From: Candidatus Latescibacterota bacterium
GTDB taxonomy: Bacteria > Krumholzibacteriota > Krumholzibacteriia > WVZY01
Assembly (NCBI GenBank): GCA_011772205.1
Contig: WVZY01000010.1
Location: 1 to 64,000, forward strand
DNA length: 64,000 nt
Direction of reading: 5' to 3'
The notes below the pieces were generated by a model, which ran no database searches, was not told where the DNA came from, and worked only from the letters and a program-made list of their open reading frames with translations. Positions 43,010-51,696 of the stretch are shown here, in pieces; position 1 is the first letter of the stretch, and every line of letters starts with the position of its first letter. A program made the position numbers and the translations under genes.

Positions 43010-45784
43010 TCAACCGCGCACACGGGCGATTGCATAACCGGCGGTCTCGCGGACGATCGGATCCGGATCTTTCCGAGCTTCTTCAGCCAAATCCAAAAGA
43101 TTCTCTCGAGGCGACTCCCCTAGAGCAAACAACGCGCAGGACTTGAGCCATGGATCGTCTCCTCGGATCAAGCATTCGAGGCCGTGATCCAGATCTTTTA
43201 TCTCGAGCTGAAAAAGATCCTGCCCCTTTCGTACGGTAACCTCAATAGAAACTTGGTCGAGTATCGGGATAAGATACTTCTTGAGATTTTTGCCCAACAC
43301 ATTATCGAGAAATTCAATGGCACTGGCCCTAAGCTCTTTTCTCCCGCTTATGATACCAAGATAGGCACTGTATATGTCCGACGGCCCGTACCGCAGAGCC
43401 AGCAAACGGAATATGCGTTCGAGATTCGAGTCGAGCTTCTCTTCCAATGCTTTCCCCAGGAGCCGGGAAGCAGGATCGTCATCTGTTTTGCGATGAACGT
43501 GTAGTATTTGAAGAATCTCGTAGTATGATTTGGTTTCTTCAATCAGCGCTTCCAGAACCTTGTCTTCCTTAAAGCGTAAATCCGGGAATTTGCTTCTCAA
43601 ACTGCTGAGGGCCCTGACAACATGATATTTCAGCTGAGGATGAGTAACATCAAGGTTTATTGTAAGAGTATCCACTGCTAACTGAGTTGGAATTTCCCTC
43701 ATTACGCGCGGAACGCTGCGGCGCACAGCGAGGGACACCCTATCGTCGCGGAAATGGTCGCTCAGCGTTCCCAGGATGCGATCCCCGTAAGCGGCCAAGG
43801 CTCCGCGCGCATCCGCGCGATATCTACTATCAGAAAGCTTCACCAACAGACTCGGAACGAGATCGCGATCCTGAGTTTTGCCGATGCTTTCGATGGCTTG
43901 TTTCACGACCGCCGGGGAGGAATCATCAAGGAGCTCGAGCAGCAACTTTCTCAAGGCGGGAGAACGAACCGATGCCAGAGCTTTCGCCGCCTGGATCCGG
44001 CAGGCTTCCCCTTCTTTACCTTCTCGTGCGATCAAAGATTCAACTGCACCCGTCTCTGCGAGGCGATCCTCATCGAAACCATCACACTCTGCCGCGCAAA
44101 CCACCGCAGCGGCTTGTACGAGAGGATCGGAATCTTTGAGGTAACGGTCAAGGACCTCTACAGCGCCATCGGGAGAGTTGTAACACAAGAATTGCATTGT
44201 CCGGAGACGGACTTCGGAATCTTTGTCTTTCAAAAGAGGCTCCATTTCCGGTACCAGGTCGCCGTTCTCCTGGTTGTGAAGGACCTGGATTGCTTTGATG
44301 CGAACCTCCGTTGACGCGTGTTTCAGCAGGGGTTTGACTGCAGATACAAGGTCTCTATCCCTCACCGAGCTCAACATGTTCAAAGCATAGGCTACCTGAC
44401 GATCATTATCGCTCTGGAGAGCCGCTATCAGAGTTTTCAATGTGTTCGACTCCTCCGGATTGATCCGGAGTTCATCGAGATTGATCGCGCGCTTCTCCAA
44501 CGCGCTCCTGAACGCGTTCACGTATTCCTTTCGAATGAAAAGTGCCAGAGTCATCCAGACGCCAAGCAACACGAACACGACGATGCTGATTTGCCTGACA
44601 GAAAGATGGAGAACCAGCGTGAAAAGCAACAGGAACGCACCCGCAAGACCGCGGAACCATCTGTCCACGAACATGTCGATGAAAAGCTTTGTTCTTTTTT
44701 TGATCTCGAGCGGCACCGGCAGAAAGAGAAGTTCGCGTCCAGTTTTATCAATGGAATACCGGAAGCTGCCGTCCGTTCCCCGAAGCAGAACACCGGATAA
44801 CAAACCCGGGTACAAAAACACCATTATCGATCCGAAGAGAAGGCCTCCCGGAAGGAAGAAAATAGCGCCACCGACCCCGAGGAGACGAATGAATCTATTG
44901 GTGAACAAAAATTGAAGCAGCAGCGACACGATGCTCAACCGCCCATAGAACTTACCGAGGAAGGACGTGAGATCCTCTTTTGCAGGGAAAGCGTCCACCG
45001 ATATTGCTTTGAACTGAAAATCCACAAAAGACGCGGTCATCATGGCCGTCGCTATAATGCCGACAATAAATACCAGATGCCTGGAACGGCGAACCATCCG
45101 AAACATATCTGCGAAACTTTCCTTGCGTTTCTCTTCGCCGTATCTCGACTTACGCACGGGCGCCTTTCGAGGTTCTCCCTCCCTCCGCTTGACCGCCCAT
45201 ATGACATTCAACAGCACCAGAGTGAGAGACAATACTCCCATGCAGATGAACAGGAGATTCTCGGTCTTGACATTGAAGTTCCGGATTATGAGGCTGGTGA
45301 CTTCCCCCCCCGTCGTTGCGCCGAGTATGCCTCCAAGGCCAATCAGCGCGAATATACGCTTCGCCTGCCCTGCATCGAAAATTGCGTTTGCAAAAAGCCA
45401 GAACTGGGATGTTGTCAACGCCCCGTATAGGCTCACCCAGATGTAAAACAAGTAGAAAATCCAGCCCTGCTCCAATGTCAGAAGCCATCGAAGGATGATG
45501 AGATTCAGAATCAGAACAATCGTTGTCCACGCGAGGAGCTGATTCAGTCTGAGGGACCTGCTGGCCTTCGAATAGATCGTTGTAATGGGAACGACGACAA
45601 TTGCGATGAGAATGAATACCAAGGGGAGCTGGCTCGCACCCAGCTTGACCAGAAAAAGGCTGTCCCTGGCCGGTTTGAGGAAGTAATACGTTACGAGAAT
45701 AAAATAGTAATAAAAGACCATCAGCAGGGCGAGCGTGTACTCACCCTTGCGTATATCGAAAAATGATCTCAGAATCCGATTCAC
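43010..45784 (-). CDS. ATP/ADP translocase-like (NTT) transporter with HEAT repeats
   Basis: This 924-residue protein has an N-terminal MFS-like membrane domain of about 12 helices (residues 15-430). The opening EYTLALLMVFYYYFILVTYY and PARDSLFLVKLGASQLP are typical of the Npt/TLC nucleotide transporter family. Parasites use members to exchange host ATP for ADP; roles in free-living bacteria are poorly known. From about 445 to the end lie HEAT-type alpha-repeats (for example DSEVRLRTMQFL, DSSPAVVKQAIESIG). The start overlaps the metallophosphoesterase stop by 4 bases. Coupling to a phosphoesterase and a kinase-like lipoprotein suggests nucleotide delivery to the periplasm; this is inference. 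Confidence 0.88.
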   Translation of the reverse strand: MNRILRSFFDIRKGEYTLALLMVFYYYFILVTYYFLKPARDSLFLVKLGASQLPLVFILIAIVVVPITTIYSKASRSLRLNQLLAWTTIVLILNLIILRWLLTLEQGWIFYLFYIWVSLYGALTTSQFWLFANAIFDAGQAKRIFALIGLGGILGATTGGEVTSLIIRNFNVKTENLLFICMGVLSLTLVLLNVIWAVKRREGEPRKAPVRKSRYGEEKRKESFADMFRMVRRSRHLVFIVGIIATAMMTASFVDFQFKAISVDAFPAKEDLTSFLGKFYGRLSIVSLLLQFLFTNRFIRLLGVGGAIFFLPGGLLFGSIMVFLYPGLLSGVLLRGTDGSFRYSIDKTGRELLFLPVPLEIKKRTKLFIDMFVDRWFRGLAGAFLLLFTLVLHLSVRQISIVVFVLLGVWMTLALFIRKEYVNAFRSALEKRAINLDELRINPEESNTLKTLIAALQSDNDRQVAYALNMLSSVRDRDLVSAVKPLLKHASTEVRIKAIQVLHNQENGDLVPEMEPLLKDKDSEVRLRTMQFLCYNSPDGAVEVLDRYLKDSDPLVQAAAVVCAAECDGFDEDRLAETGAVESLIAREGKEGEACRIQAAKALASVRSPALRKLLLELLDDSSPAVVKQAIESIGKTQDRDLVPSLLVKLSDSRYRADARGALAAYGDRILGTLSDHFRDDRVSLAVRRSVPRVMREIPTQLAVDTLTINLDVTHPQLKYHVVRALSSLRSKFPDLRFKEDKVLEALIEETKSYYEILQILHVHRKTDDDPASRLLGKALEEKLDSNLERIFRLLALRYGPSDIYSAYLGIISGRKELRASAIEFLDNVLGKNLKKYLIPILDQVSIEVTVRKGQDLFQLEIKDLDHGLECLIRGDDPWLKSCALFALGESPRENLLDLAEEARKDPDPIVRETAGYAIARVRG

Positions 45785-47061
45785 CGTGATCCTTCCCTAC
45801 CGGCGATCTGGGCTCTTTCCAGTTGAAACTTTTCCAGCAATCTGATCGGTTGCTCAGGGTCCCCGGTTACTGCGAATGTCTCTACTGTCAAGTTCTCAGT
45901 GGAGACCTCAGCCAGGCAGTAGTGATGCACTTCTGCCACATTGACGAGCTGACAGCTCACTACCTGCTCATTATAGCGCTGATGGCACTCCTCGACTACC
46001 CTTTCAGAGACCTCACGAATCGGAGCCCCTCCACCGCTGCTCACAACGAGGTGTATCACCTCATTTTCTCCGCTTTTATCGCCAGCGCTTCCGATAACTA
46101 TGTGCTGATAGAAGTGATCGTGTCCGGAGAAGACCAGCTGAACGCCTTCTCGTTGGAACAGCTCGATTAGCCTCTTTCGCTTCTCACCGAGGTTTCGGCC
46201 GCAAGAGGGATTTGTCCAATCCGAATTGTGTTCTCCAAACGATAAGATAGAATGATGAAAGGCCACTATTTTGAAGACGTTCTTGCGCGCGCGCAGCTCG
46301 CGCTCCAACCATGCGGGCTCACCGGAAGTGACGTCGGAAACAAACCACTTCTCGAAAAGCGCATCCTGAGTATCGTCGTCGACTTCCTGCTCCTGGTCGA
46401 GAATGAAATTGGAATCCGTCACAAAAAGCGCCGCATCCGGAAAATCCACCACGTAAAACCGCGGATAATCGAATATCGCCCGGTAGTTGGGCAAACCATA
46501 AATTTCATCGTTGGTGCGATCGTGGTTTCCCGCGGTGGGGAGATACGGTACTTCCTCCAGCAAGGGATGCTTTTCCTTGTTTTCCTGCAAAAACATTTTC
46601 CAGTGGCTGGGTCTGCGCCCGTCGTGTGCGGCGATATCCCCCACATTCAAAATGAAATCCACCTTCGAACGCTTCGCTTCGGCATAAATCGCATCGCGAA
46701 CCATCAAACGCTCTTTCTTACCGTAGTCCGGCGCGTGTCTCCACCAGTTGACGCCTCCCACAATCCCGTTACCTATCAAGTACAACTGATAGAATGGGAT
46801 AATGGCCATTTTCCACGTGGCCCAGTTTTTCTTTCTGACGAACTTCTCCTTGCCGCGCCAGCCCGCCTGGTTGTCTCCGATGACAACGAATTTCGGATTG
46901 TTCTTCTGAGGACCGTCCGGCAGGAGCTTTGGAACGCGGTAAAACTCTTCCGGGTACTTTTCCCGAACGAGCCCTTTGCTTGCGCATCCGGCGCTTCCCG
47001 CAAGTAGAAGCGAAGCGATGATGATCGTTACAATTTTCCGATGCACTGGCTGTGTTCTCAT
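45781..47061 (-). CDS. Lipoprotein metallophosphoesterase
   Basis: This 426-residue protein starts with a lipoprotein-like signal (IIIASLLLAGSAGC, Cys26). The calcineurin-like phosphoesterase motifs are all present: VIGDNQAG, NVGDIAAHDG, TAGNHDRTND, VAFHHSIL and FSGHDHFYQH. The first motif lacks the usual D-x-H histidine, as in purple-acid-phosphatase-like members. It therefore hydrolyses phosphate esters or phosphoproteins outside the cytoplasm. It follows the kinase-like gene by 12 bases and overlaps the transporter gene by 4, so the three products are probably made together. It could reverse the reaction of the kinase-like protein. Confidence 0.88.
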   Translation of the reverse strand: MRTQPVHRKIVTIIIASLLLAGSAGCASKGLVREKYPEEFYRVPKLLPDGPQKNNPKFVVIGDNQAGWRGKEKFVRKKNWATWKMAIIPFYQLYLIGNGIVGGVNWWRHAPDYGKKERLMVRDAIYAEAKRSKVDFILNVGDIAAHDGRRPSHWKMFLQENKEKHPLLEEVPYLPTAGNHDRTNDEIYGLPNYRAIFDYPRFYVVDFPDAALFVTDSNFILDQEQEVDDDTQDALFEKWFVSDVTSGEPAWLERELRARKNVFKIVAFHHSILSFGEHNSDWTNPSCGRNLGEKRKRLIELFQREGVQLVFSGHDHFYQHIVIGSAGDKSGENEVIHLVVSSGGGAPIREVSERVVEECHQRYNEQVVSCQLVNVAEVHHYCLAEVSTENLTVETFAVTGDPEQPIRLLEKFQLERAQIAGREGSR

Positions 47062-47073
47062 TCGAGCACCCGG

Positions 47074-48798
47074 CTATTCCTCGCGTTCCAACCCCAGCAA
47101 GACGTATTCGCCCGACGCCCGATCGAATTCGATAAACACTTTCACCCATTTGCTCCATCCGGCATTGCTGCCTCTGCGGGTTTGGATCTTGGCTTCGAAA
47201 TAAGTCTCGTCCGAACCCGGGTCGACCGGCAATTCGAGGCATGTTGAAGCCGCCATTTCATCATTGGAGACGATGGTTTGCCCACCTTTCAGCAGTTCGT
47301 ACTTATATCGGGTCTCCGATCCGGATTCGAGTCCCCCTTCATTAGCAAGGTCGGCGAAGCACAATTCGCTTTTACCGCTGGAAGCGCTACGAATCTCGAA
47401 CCCGTCCAGGGGATTCATCCGGCTGAACCAGTACCGTCCCACGAGGTTCCGGCGCTCTATTAGCATACGCAGAATGTATGCAGCGGCGTTCGGGTCCGAG
47501 TAGTCGCCTGCAGCGACGGCTGCTTCCAGCTGCTCGTCCGTGAAAGACATCACGATCTTTGCCGCCCAAAATCCGTCGTTTCCGGTGAGGTTTTCGAAAG
47601 CCGGGTTGGGTACGTATGGCTTGTACTTGTGCGGGTGAAACAGCTCCGCATCATAACGACCCACAGAGGGATACTCCGGATCGGGGGCTTTTTCATATGG
47701 CCGTACATACAGGCCCAAGGTGAAAACGTTCTTTGTTATTTCATGCGGATCGAAAAAGTTTTCATGTCCGGTGGGCCTTTTGACGGGTCCACGAGCTCCC
47801 GCCCCAAGCGTCGAGCCGAAATCAATGAGATAATGCCTCACGTAACTCCGGCCGCCTTCGGTGACGTACATGTCGAGTGAGTTGCTGGACTTCGTATCGA
47901 AGTGCGCCAGCCATGCGGCAATTACTCTGAGCCCACGAAGCTCGCGCCGGTGGTGATGCGGTATGATGTCGTTCGGATCGTCCTTGCGGATTCCTTTGTA
48001 TTTGAAAGGGCCAAGCGGTTTTCCCTTCAAGAACTTGCTCGCAACAGCGCGAATACGGCCGTCCGGTAGACGATCCAGTCTTTCGATTATCTCATCGAGA
48101 TCGGCCTGGGTCATAAATCGCTTTCTTCCCTTTTTGTCGGTGAATTTCACCTCTTCTTTGAGTCGGAGGATCCTGGGATGGAAATACACCACATAGTTCT
48201 CCGGAACATGATACCCAGCCGCGTAGAGAAGTTTGGTCGAAACAACCTCGGCGCCGGTGATCAATTCCGGATGACCCGGGGGATCGAACTTGATCAAATA
48301 ACGATCGCCCCGGCCGTCCACAATTTGAAATCCCGGGGTAACACCTTCCGCTTTCGCGCTGACCACATTCCAGACATTTTCCATATCCGGGCCCGTGCCC
48401 GTGTCCGGGCCCCGCTTGATCTCCTCGATGGTCATTCGGTGCACGGCATTACGATTGGTGAACCAGCTCGAACTGGGTACCTCGCCAAAGGCATCTGCGT
48501 TCATCGACTGCTTTGGCCGGCCCGCCAATTTTCTGAAGTGTCGCGAAAAATCCAGGAGTTGATCGAGTTGCTCCGTAACCTGCATGTCGAAGGAATCGGC
48601 CACTATGTTTATCTCGCTCTCCCTTGGTTGGGGGATATCCATGCGGTCATCGGGAAGGGCTGGCGGAGGCTGAAAGCGCGACGGCCCACCACACCCCACT
48701 GAGATCGTCAAGAGCAGCAATAGTGCTCCGTACAGAGCGATAGTCCCGCTGTAATCGAGAACTTTCAAAACACTCTTTTTCATGTAATTCTTCATCAT
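47074..48798 (-). CDS. Lipoprotein with a protein-kinase-like core
   Basis: This 574-residue protein has a lipoprotein signal (LLLLLTISVGC, Cys36). No named family came to mind, but the order of kinase-fold residues is striking. DRYLIKFDPP gives a beta-3 Lys (Lys170) and TGAEVVSTKLLYAAGYHVPE a helix-C Glu (Glu184). AAWLAHFDTKSSNSLD follows as a catalytic loop (Asp301, Asn306) and HYLIDFGSTLG as a metal-binding DFG (Asp326). This resembles HipA/PI3K-like atypical kinases. Residues about 480-574 form a separate beta-rich C-terminal domain. Activity outside the cytoplasm would need exported nucleotide. It lies 13 bases after the Omp85-like gene. Confidence 0.7.
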   Translation of the reverse strand: MMKNYMKKSVLKVLDYSGTIALYGALLLLLTISVGCGGPSRFQPPPALPDDRMDIPQPRESEINIVADSFDMQVTEQLDQLLDFSRHFRKLAGRPKQSMNADAFGEVPSSSWFTNRNAVHRMTIEEIKRGPDTGTGPDMENVWNVVSAKAEGVTPGFQIVDGRGDRYLIKFDPPGHPELITGAEVVSTKLLYAAGYHVPENYVVYFHPRILRLKEEVKFTDKKGRKRFMTQADLDEIIERLDRLPDGRIRAVASKFLKGKPLGPFKYKGIRKDDPNDIIPHHHRRELRGLRVIAAWLAHFDTKSSNSLDMYVTEGGRSYVRHYLIDFGSTLGAGARGPVKRPTGHENFFDPHEITKNVFTLGLYVRPYEKAPDPEYPSVGRYDAELFHPHKYKPYVPNPAFENLTGNDGFWAAKIVMSFTDEQLEAAVAAGDYSDPNAAAYILRMLIERRNLVGRYWFSRMNPLDGFEIRSASSGKSELCFADLANEGGLESGSETRYKYELLKGGQTIVSNDEMAASTCLELPVDPGSDETYFEAKIQTRRGSNAGWSKWVKVFIEFDRASGEYVLLGLEREE

Positions 48799-48811
48799 GC
48801 CTGGCCACCTG

Positions 48812-50125
48812 CTAGTTGAGGTTGAAATGGAACCGGAATTTATCGAGTCCTTTGCCCAATTCGATTCTCATTACGAGCCCTTCACCGGACCATATCCGGA
48901 ACCCACCGCCATAGGCGTATTGGAGATCACCTTTTGATAGATCATCGAACATATCGGGTGCTACTTTTCCCGCATCGAAAAACAAAATGGCATCCATTCG
49001 TTGCCATATTGGGTAGCGATATTCCACAGAGCCAAGTATCAGATCATTATCACGGAATCGCCCCCGGTCGTACCCCCGGATGGTCTCCTGGCTCCCGAAC
49101 TCACTAAGATAGAAAAAAGGTACCTCCCGGTCCGACAGGGATTCCGTCATCTCGCTTGCTATCCTGAAAACGAGAACCCGGTTATAAAAGAGATGGAGAT
49201 ACCGAGTGAGATCCACAGTCGCTCTCCAGAAGCCAAACCGGTCATCATCAACCTCGCGGTACAGATCGCCGCGGATCATTGCTTCGGCGCCCGTTGAAGG
49301 ATTTCCCATCCGGTTCTTCGAATCATATTGCAGTACCAGGCCGGCCCACCCCATCCGGATTTCCGTTTCCATACCGGGAAGCGTGTCTCTCGTAAACAGA
49401 TCCGTTGTGGATGGAAGGCTCTTGTCGTGACCCGGCAATATGTTGTTATGATCGAAACCGAACTGGAGACCGAGGTTGACTCTCGCACCCAACTCCGCCG
49501 ATAGCGACGCCAGCGCCTCGACCCGCTCGTGGGCAAAGTTGCTCTTGTCACCATCAATGGTCTCCGGACCGATTCCAAAAAAGTTTTCATCGGAGAGCAT
49601 CCTGTACCTGCCGCGAATTTCCCCGCATACGGGGCTGCCGAAAAGCCTGACGCGCTTCAGGTATATCTCATAGAGCTGCCGGCTCCTCAAACCGACCGTT
49701 GCCTTCATCTGGAACCTCGATCCTTCGGTAAACAGATCCTTTTGAAAGAATTTGACTCCGGCCCCGGATCGGGAGGAGTACGTCGGATATAGACCCCGCT
49801 TTCCATCATCTGACGTCAGAAAGTCAACCGTCTTTGGAATGATCTTGCTGTCATCCACCCAGCCGGCCAAACCCGATCCTCCCTTGAAAACGATTTTCAA
49901 TGGCAAATAGATTATCCTTCCCGGAAACGAAACAACGCGTTCCCAACCGCTCCGGCTCGATCTCTTCTTCGGATAGGCTTCTGTGCTGTCTGGATTTTCG
50001 ACTTCGGAGCGGGCCGCTTTCTGCTCCTGAGCAGATCTTGCAGCTTGGACCTGAGCCCCGAATACGAGCAGCCCGGCGATGAGTGCCACGGACCGGCCAA
50101 CGTGAATGCGCATGTACTTTTTCAT
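48812..50125 (-). CDS. POTRA-less Omp85/BamA-family outer-membrane protein
   Basis: This 437-residue protein has a signal peptide (ALIAGLLVFGAQVQA). A short periplasmic segment follows (residues 25-110) that is too short for POTRA domains. The rest is a surface-antigen-type beta-barrel. The conserved Omp85 motif of the sixth loop is seen as ETIRGYDRGRFRDND. The protein ends in an alternating strand (FRFHFNLN). It is the first gene of the kinase-phosphoesterase-transporter operon. It could export or anchor the operon's lipoproteins, or simply form a pore. The ATG at 50125 is better than an upstream frame that lacks a signal peptide. Confidence 0.85.
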   Translation of the reverse strand: MKKYMRIHVGRSVALIAGLLVFGAQVQAARSAQEQKAARSEVENPDSTEAYPKKRSSRSGWERVVSFPGRIIYLPLKIVFKGGSGLAGWVDDSKIIPKTVDFLTSDDGKRGLYPTYSSRSGAGVKFFQKDLFTEGSRFQMKATVGLRSRQLYEIYLKRVRLFGSPVCGEIRGRYRMLSDENFFGIGPETIDGDKSNFAHERVEALASLSAELGARVNLGLQFGFDHNNILPGHDKSLPSTTDLFTRDTLPGMETEIRMGWAGLVLQYDSKNRMGNPSTGAEAMIRGDLYREVDDDRFGFWRATVDLTRYLHLFYNRVLVFRIASEMTESLSDREVPFFYLSEFGSQETIRGYDRGRFRDNDLILGSVEYRYPIWQRMDAILFFDAGKVAPDMFDDLSKGDLQYAYGGGFRIWSGEGLVMRIELGKGLDKFRFHFNLN

Positions 50126-50211
50126 GGTCAACTCGCCTGAATTAGGATTACCAAGGGTAACGCCAACAATTGATAAGATGATATTCGAACAATTCAAGAT
50201 GTGAGCTTAAT

Positions 50212-50240
50212 AAAATACATTATCGCATCAATCTTGTCAA
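50212..50240 (-). promoter_or_regulatory. Sigma-70 promoter of the Omp85-kinase-transporter operon
   Basis: TTGACA (50235-50240) and TATTTT (50212-50217) are 17 bases apart on the minus strand. A second TTGACA lies 11 bases further upstream. The leader to the ATG at 50125 is about 80 bases. No other promoter of similar quality was seen before the downstream genes. The remainder of 50241-50505 shows nothing else. Confidence 0.7.
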
Positions 50241-50505
50241 ACACTTGTCAAAAAGTAACTTGCAAGGCATCTATAGCGGCCACCAGGCATCCGCTTCCAC
50301 CGCTCAGCGCCTTCTGAAAGCTGAATTCCCATTGCCCGCTCCGACCGGCTTCTGAGAAAGCGCCTCGCCGGAGTGATGGGCATCCGGCCGAGGGGAGTTT
50401 CGGTATTGCCGATTACCGGGCAATCCCATATCATCAGGCGGTAACCGTCGACAGAGAATTTCCCTTGAGCATAGAAACCGAAACTCTAATAGGCCGAGCG
50501 GCTCG

Positions 50506-51648
50506 ATGAATCTTCTGGCTATTGCACTCGTATATCTTTGTCTTCCACTTTCTCCGGAGAAGGCCATGCATGACAAAAACAACGACCGGCCAAGATGCCG
50601 GAACGTGGGGATCACTCCCGGCATCCTCCAGCCCGGCAAATGGAATGCTATAACCGACGTGCAGGGCGTGCGCGTCGGCTCGGTAACGGTATGGAAAAAC
50701 GATGACGTTCGAACCGGCGTTACCGTCGTCATACCGCACGAAGGAAACGTATTCAGGGAAAAAGTGCCTGCCGGAGTCTATGTGGGTAACGGCTTTGGCA
50801 AGGCGATGGGATTTCTCCAGGTCGATGAATTGGGAAATCTCGAAACGCCGATCGCCCTCACGAACACCTTGAATGTCGGCCTCGCAGCCGACGCACTCAT
50901 CTCCAGCGTAATCGAACAGCGAGGGAATGAGGATGTCTTTTCCGTAAATGCGGTAGTTGGTGAAACCAACGACGGATTCTTGAACGACATTCGTAAGCGA
51001 TCCGTCACACAGGTGCACGTATTCGACGCCCTAAAGAAAGCCTCCAGCGGACCCGTGGAGGAAGGGAGCGTAGGTGCGGGAACCGGGACGCGGTGCTTTG
51101 GATTCAAAGGCGGCATCGGGACTGCTTCGCGAGTGCTTCCGGAGTCCAGAGGTGGATATACAGTAGGAGCGCTCGTCCAGGCGAATTTTGGCGGTGTCTT
51201 GACAATCGACGGTGTCCCTGTAGGGCAGGAACTCGGACAATACTATATGAAAAATGATGTCGAGCCCCAGGAAGAGGGCTCTTGCATGATCATTGTCGCC
51301 ACAGACGCCCCTGTTTCGCCGCGGAATCTGAAGCGAATGGCAAAACGCGCGATGTTCGGTCTTGTACGAACAGGTGGTTTCGCGAGCAACGGAAGCGGCG
51401 ATTTTGTCGTGACGTTTTCAACTGCGAAGGAAAATCGGATCCCTCACGCGTCGAAAGATCCAACACAAAAATCAACACTTACAAGAAACGACCAGATGTC
51501 GCCCCTTTTCCTCGCTACCGTTGAAGCGGTGGAGGAAGCGATCTACAACGCCCTGTTCCGTGCCACAACGGTTTGTGGTTTCAAAGGCCGGTGCGTCGAA
51601 GCGCTCCCCATAGAGCGTGTCAAAGAGATTTACCGGAAGTACCGCTAG
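50506..51648 (+). CDS. S58-family (DmpA-like) aminopeptidase
   Basis: This 380-residue Ntn-type hydrolase cleaves itself into two chains. The self-cleavage site is EEG-SCMIIVATDAP, with Ser259 as the new N-terminal nucleophile. Family stretches NAITDVQGVRVGSVTV, GVTVVIPHEGNVF and VGAGTGTRCFGFKGGIGTAS are all present. Members release N-terminal D-, L- or beta-amino acids from peptides. The first 18 residues are hydrophobic (MNLLAIALVYLCLPL), which suggests export, unusual but known in the family. The ribosome-binding site is weak and an internal ATG at 50566 is the alternative start. It lies 48 bases upstream of an M14 peptidase gene. Confidence 0.9.
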   Translation: MNLLAIALVYLCLPLSPEKAMHDKNNDRPRCRNVGITPGILQPGKWNAITDVQGVRVGSVTVWKNDDVRTGVTVVIPHEGNVFREKVPAGVYVGNGFGKAMGFLQVDELGNLETPIALTNTLNVGLAADALISSVIEQRGNEDVFSVNAVVGETNDGFLNDIRKRSVTQVHVFDALKKASSGPVEEGSVGAGTGTRCFGFKGGIGTASRVLPESRGGYTVGALVQANFGGVLTIDGVPVGQELGQYYMKNDVEPQEEGSCMIIVATDAPVSPRNLKRMAKRAMFGLVRTGGFASNGSGDFVVTFSTAKENRIPHASKDPTQKSTLTRNDQMSPLFLATVEAVEEAIYNALFRATTVCGFKGRCVEALPIERVKEIYRKYR

Positions 51649-51696
51649 CTCATACGGAAAACCCATTTCCACCAAATGTATCCGAAAGGAGCCGAT

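Noticed and set aside
46252-47007. 251-codon plus-strand frame opposite the metallophosphoesterase
   Set aside because: Shadow of a gene whose five metal-binding motifs are intact on the other strand.
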